Made by a program: the position numbers and the translations under genes | Shown: piece by piece, positions 61,891 to 64,000 of the stretch | Layout of the letters: the number at the start of each line of letters is the position of its first letter | How positions within the stretch are numbered: the first letter of the stretch is position 1 | From: Phorcus lineatus | Taxonomy: Eukaryota; Mollusca; Gastropoda; Trochida; Trochidae | DNA length: 64,000 nt | Direction: 5' to 3' | NCBI GenBank assembly: GCA_921293015.1 | Contig: OV121086.1 | Coordinates: forward strand, 40,813,402 to 40,877,401 | The notes under the pieces: model-generated | Database searches by the model: none | Told to the model about the DNA's origin: nothing | What the model saw: only the letters and a program-made list of their open reading frames with translations

Positions 61891-63561
61891 TGTCACAATT
61901 GAACAGTAGTTAAAAAATAGTTTGTATCAATATATCATGAAGTAATCACACAGTTTCCTAATCAGTGTTGGAGTAAAAGGAATCTTTAACTAAAAACGTT
62001 GACGTTAATGTAGTATTTATTACAATATCGATCTTGAGATGCAACTGTATCATATGGGATTAGTGTTTTGTAGATATCTCTTTTATTGCGAAAAACTTTC
62101 TATAACTGAAAAACATCCCCTCAGACCCGGGTAGATCAAAGCTGAACTGATAAACATGGTGAATAGTTTACATAAATGTAGACACATTACATTACAAAAG
62201 CATTTTATTGAACTTTCATGACATAGGACGTACATTTGGATCTATTGAGTTCAAATACATGAATGCGTATCAAATCACAGACATTGAATAACCAATATGA
62301 CATCAATTGACCGAGGGGAAACAATTTATTTATCTATTGGCGCTTTAAAAAAAGTTCATGGATAAATTGATATTTGAAATTGAAAATTAAAACGTCAAAT
62401 TCAAATGGTCAGTGTTTAGTTATATCTTTAATCTCCTGTTACCTGGTAATATTATTGTAGAGTCTTCATTCTCAACATCACACGATCTTACCTTTCAACT
62501 CACAATGAAAGCAAAAGCTGTTACAACGGTGTATGATAATGAATATTTATATTAAGATAATTTATTAAGATATCTGGATTCGAAGTTGAATTAACGATTT
62601 TGTAATGGTTTCTATTTTCTTTTACTATCACATTCTCTTCCATGCCATTTTATTCTTCTCCACACTACTTTTCTTCAGGGTTTCCCTTCATCATCTTTTT
62701 GACACCATTTTATTTTACACCTTTACATTTTTTTCTTAACTATTTCCCCGCCTTCTCCCCAGAACCATTTTAATTTATACCATTTTCATTTTATAAAATT
62801 TTCCTCGTATTCTCTTTTAAAGTCCTTATTGGTGATAATTGTTATAATTTATCCTTTATTGATTTGTAAACGAAGAACGCATAACGAATAAAGATAGCAC
62901 GATCGTAAAAAATGCAGAATTTCTGCAAACTAAGATAAGGTTCTTCTATTAGACGAAATGAGCATTTTTATTTGATAACATATGCGGCTCATGTCACGTC
63001 GATGGTAGATCTATACGATGGTAGATCTATACCATATATAGGCCTACTTGAAATTGACAACGTGATAGGTGTACCTACAGATTGTCACGGCAGGGTGCGG
63101 CATATGTCCATAAATTCTGACATATCACTGAAATGCATCAGCGAGTGACCAAAATGACGGACGTATACTCAACATTTAGCTACAGATAAATGGTCAGCCA
63201 ATTCAATGTTGCATTTTAGGATTTGTTAGAATAATCATAAAATCAGCCCTATAAATCTTCAATATTGAACATTGGGAGATTTGAACCTTTTGATGAGAAG
63301 GCTAAATATAACCATAATTCAATAGAGTTAGGCTATTTGATACAATCTGCTTTTGATCGAACAATTTTTTCATCCTGCTATGAAAGATAGTTTACTGATG
63401 TAATAAGTAACAAAAATGTGTTTTATGCTTGAATAAAGAGTACTCAAAGTTGGTGGGCGAGAATACCAGCGATAAGTGACAGCAATGCACGTGTGTAATG
63501 CCATTTGTAGTGTTTCAAACAAAACATGATTGTCTATATACTTTAGTCGTTGATCCTGAAA
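61891..63561. other. No gene recognised
   Basis: AT-rich. Near 62640-62790 a phrase resembling CCATTTTATTYTWCWCC recurs about four times, a loose minisatellite. A minus-strand frame at 63370-63705 has no motif. Confidence 0.4.
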
Positions 63562-63953
63562 TGGTATATACCGTATTTCCTCGAAAAGACGCCCCTGGCA
63601 TATCTTTTTCTGACCACCTGCAACCACGGCGTCAATTCGAGTCCGGCCTCGGTATATTTTAGCAAGATTAACCATCCCACTTTCAAAGTATGGGTAGGCT
63701 GTCATGACGAAACTCGCATTAAAATTTATTGTTTTGAGTGAATATTTTTACATATTTGGACGTGAACTCATAACATCATATTGCATATCATTTCCGACAA
63801 AGGGTGATTCTCATATGTATCTTAGTTCACTGAAAATCATGAAGTTAACTTATCCCGGGCCGGCGTCTATTCGCGATCCGGCGTTAAAAAAACAGTCTAC
63901 CCCCGGGTATATTCGAGACGCGGCCTTTGTTCCAGGTAATACGGTACATACCA
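63562..63953. mobile_element. P-like MITE with ACCGTATT termini
   Basis: Left TGGTATATACCGTATTTCC (63562-63580) and right GGTAATACGGTACATACCA (63935-63953) are imperfect inverted repeats. Inside, both ends carry TCGA- and CGCC-rich motifs (CCTCGAAAAGACGCCCC; ATTCGAGACGCGGCC), and the interior holds CCGGCCTCGGTAT and GGCCGGCGTC. TACCGTATTTCCTCGAA followed by CGCC motifs is a pattern I associate with P-element-like MITEs of marine invertebrates. No clear 8-bp target duplication was seen, so the assignment is tentative. Confidence 0.55.
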
Positions 63954-64000
63954 CCATCAACGACATTATTAAAGATAATTCCTTGACATCAACCATTCAT

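Noticed and set aside
63270-63345. tRNA-like sequence on the minus strand (GGTTCAAATCTCC)
   Set aside because: There is a B-box match, but no convincing A box or cloverleaf.

Overview
This 64 kb window is eukaryotic, AT-rich and gene-poor, and most likely comes from a bivalve or closely related mollusc. The support is: one spliced gene with GT-AG introns for a secreted protein of the short-chain collagen C4-like group that is abundant in bivalves; tRNA-derived SINEs ending in a GCGTTAAAC-type tail; a 152-bp tandem array next to GTCC repeats (readable as VRPSVRP) of a kind common in marine invertebrates; a LINE reverse-transcriptase C-terminus; a Helitron Rep remnant; and Tc1/mariner and TIR elements. 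Nothing bacterial, phage or CRISPR-like is present. The species cannot be named from the sequence alone.

Layout. 0.4-1.05 kb: two 5'-truncated SINE copies with target-site duplications. 1.5-8 kb: a nest of mobile elements. Two inverted arms of about 390 bp (1521-1910 and 6760-7165) enclose a broken, unclassified transposon protein. That protein is split by a 2.3 kb TIR element (2695-5018), which itself carries a 484-bp MITE and a LINE fragment. A PHD-finger-like exon lies on the minus strand at the right, and a broken Helitron Rep gene lies just outside. 8.5-10.8 kb: a SINE-like tail, one copy of a dispersed duplicated module, and a full-length SINE with both pol III boxes and target-site duplications. 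10.8-16.4 kb: no gene seen, with a GA microsatellite. 16.46-17.69 kb: a TIR-bounded element with seven tandem units. 17.7-33.9 kb: mostly unrecognised AT-rich DNA with a long-TIR MITE, a reverse-strand SINE-like element, a second copy of the duplicated module, a tRNA-like fragment and a cluster of CRE-like octamers.

33.9-50.5 kb: old tandem segmental duplications. One pair is at 34.0-35.6 and 37.6-39.3 kb, with a conserved TATA box. Another is at 43.0-45.5 and 47.6-50.5 kb. A short block recurs about five times between 37 and 49 kb. A degenerate Tc1-like transposon (45537-46664) sits in one duplicate, and the other duplicate appears to keep the empty site. 53.8-55.9 kb: the only convincing intact host gene, with three coding exons and a 294-residue product. 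It has a signal peptide, a coiled coil and a ten-cysteine C-terminal domain, and intron 2 holds a small palindromic structure. 56-64 kb: no convincing gene, some MITE fragments, one TATA-like site, one orphan exon candidate and a P-like MITE at the right end.

There is no operon or pathway to describe. The genes that can be read are one probable extracellular-matrix or immune-type secreted protein and several decayed transposon proteins. The most informative content is the order of insertion and duplication events. Homology statements come from recognising conserved residues by eye; no search was run.
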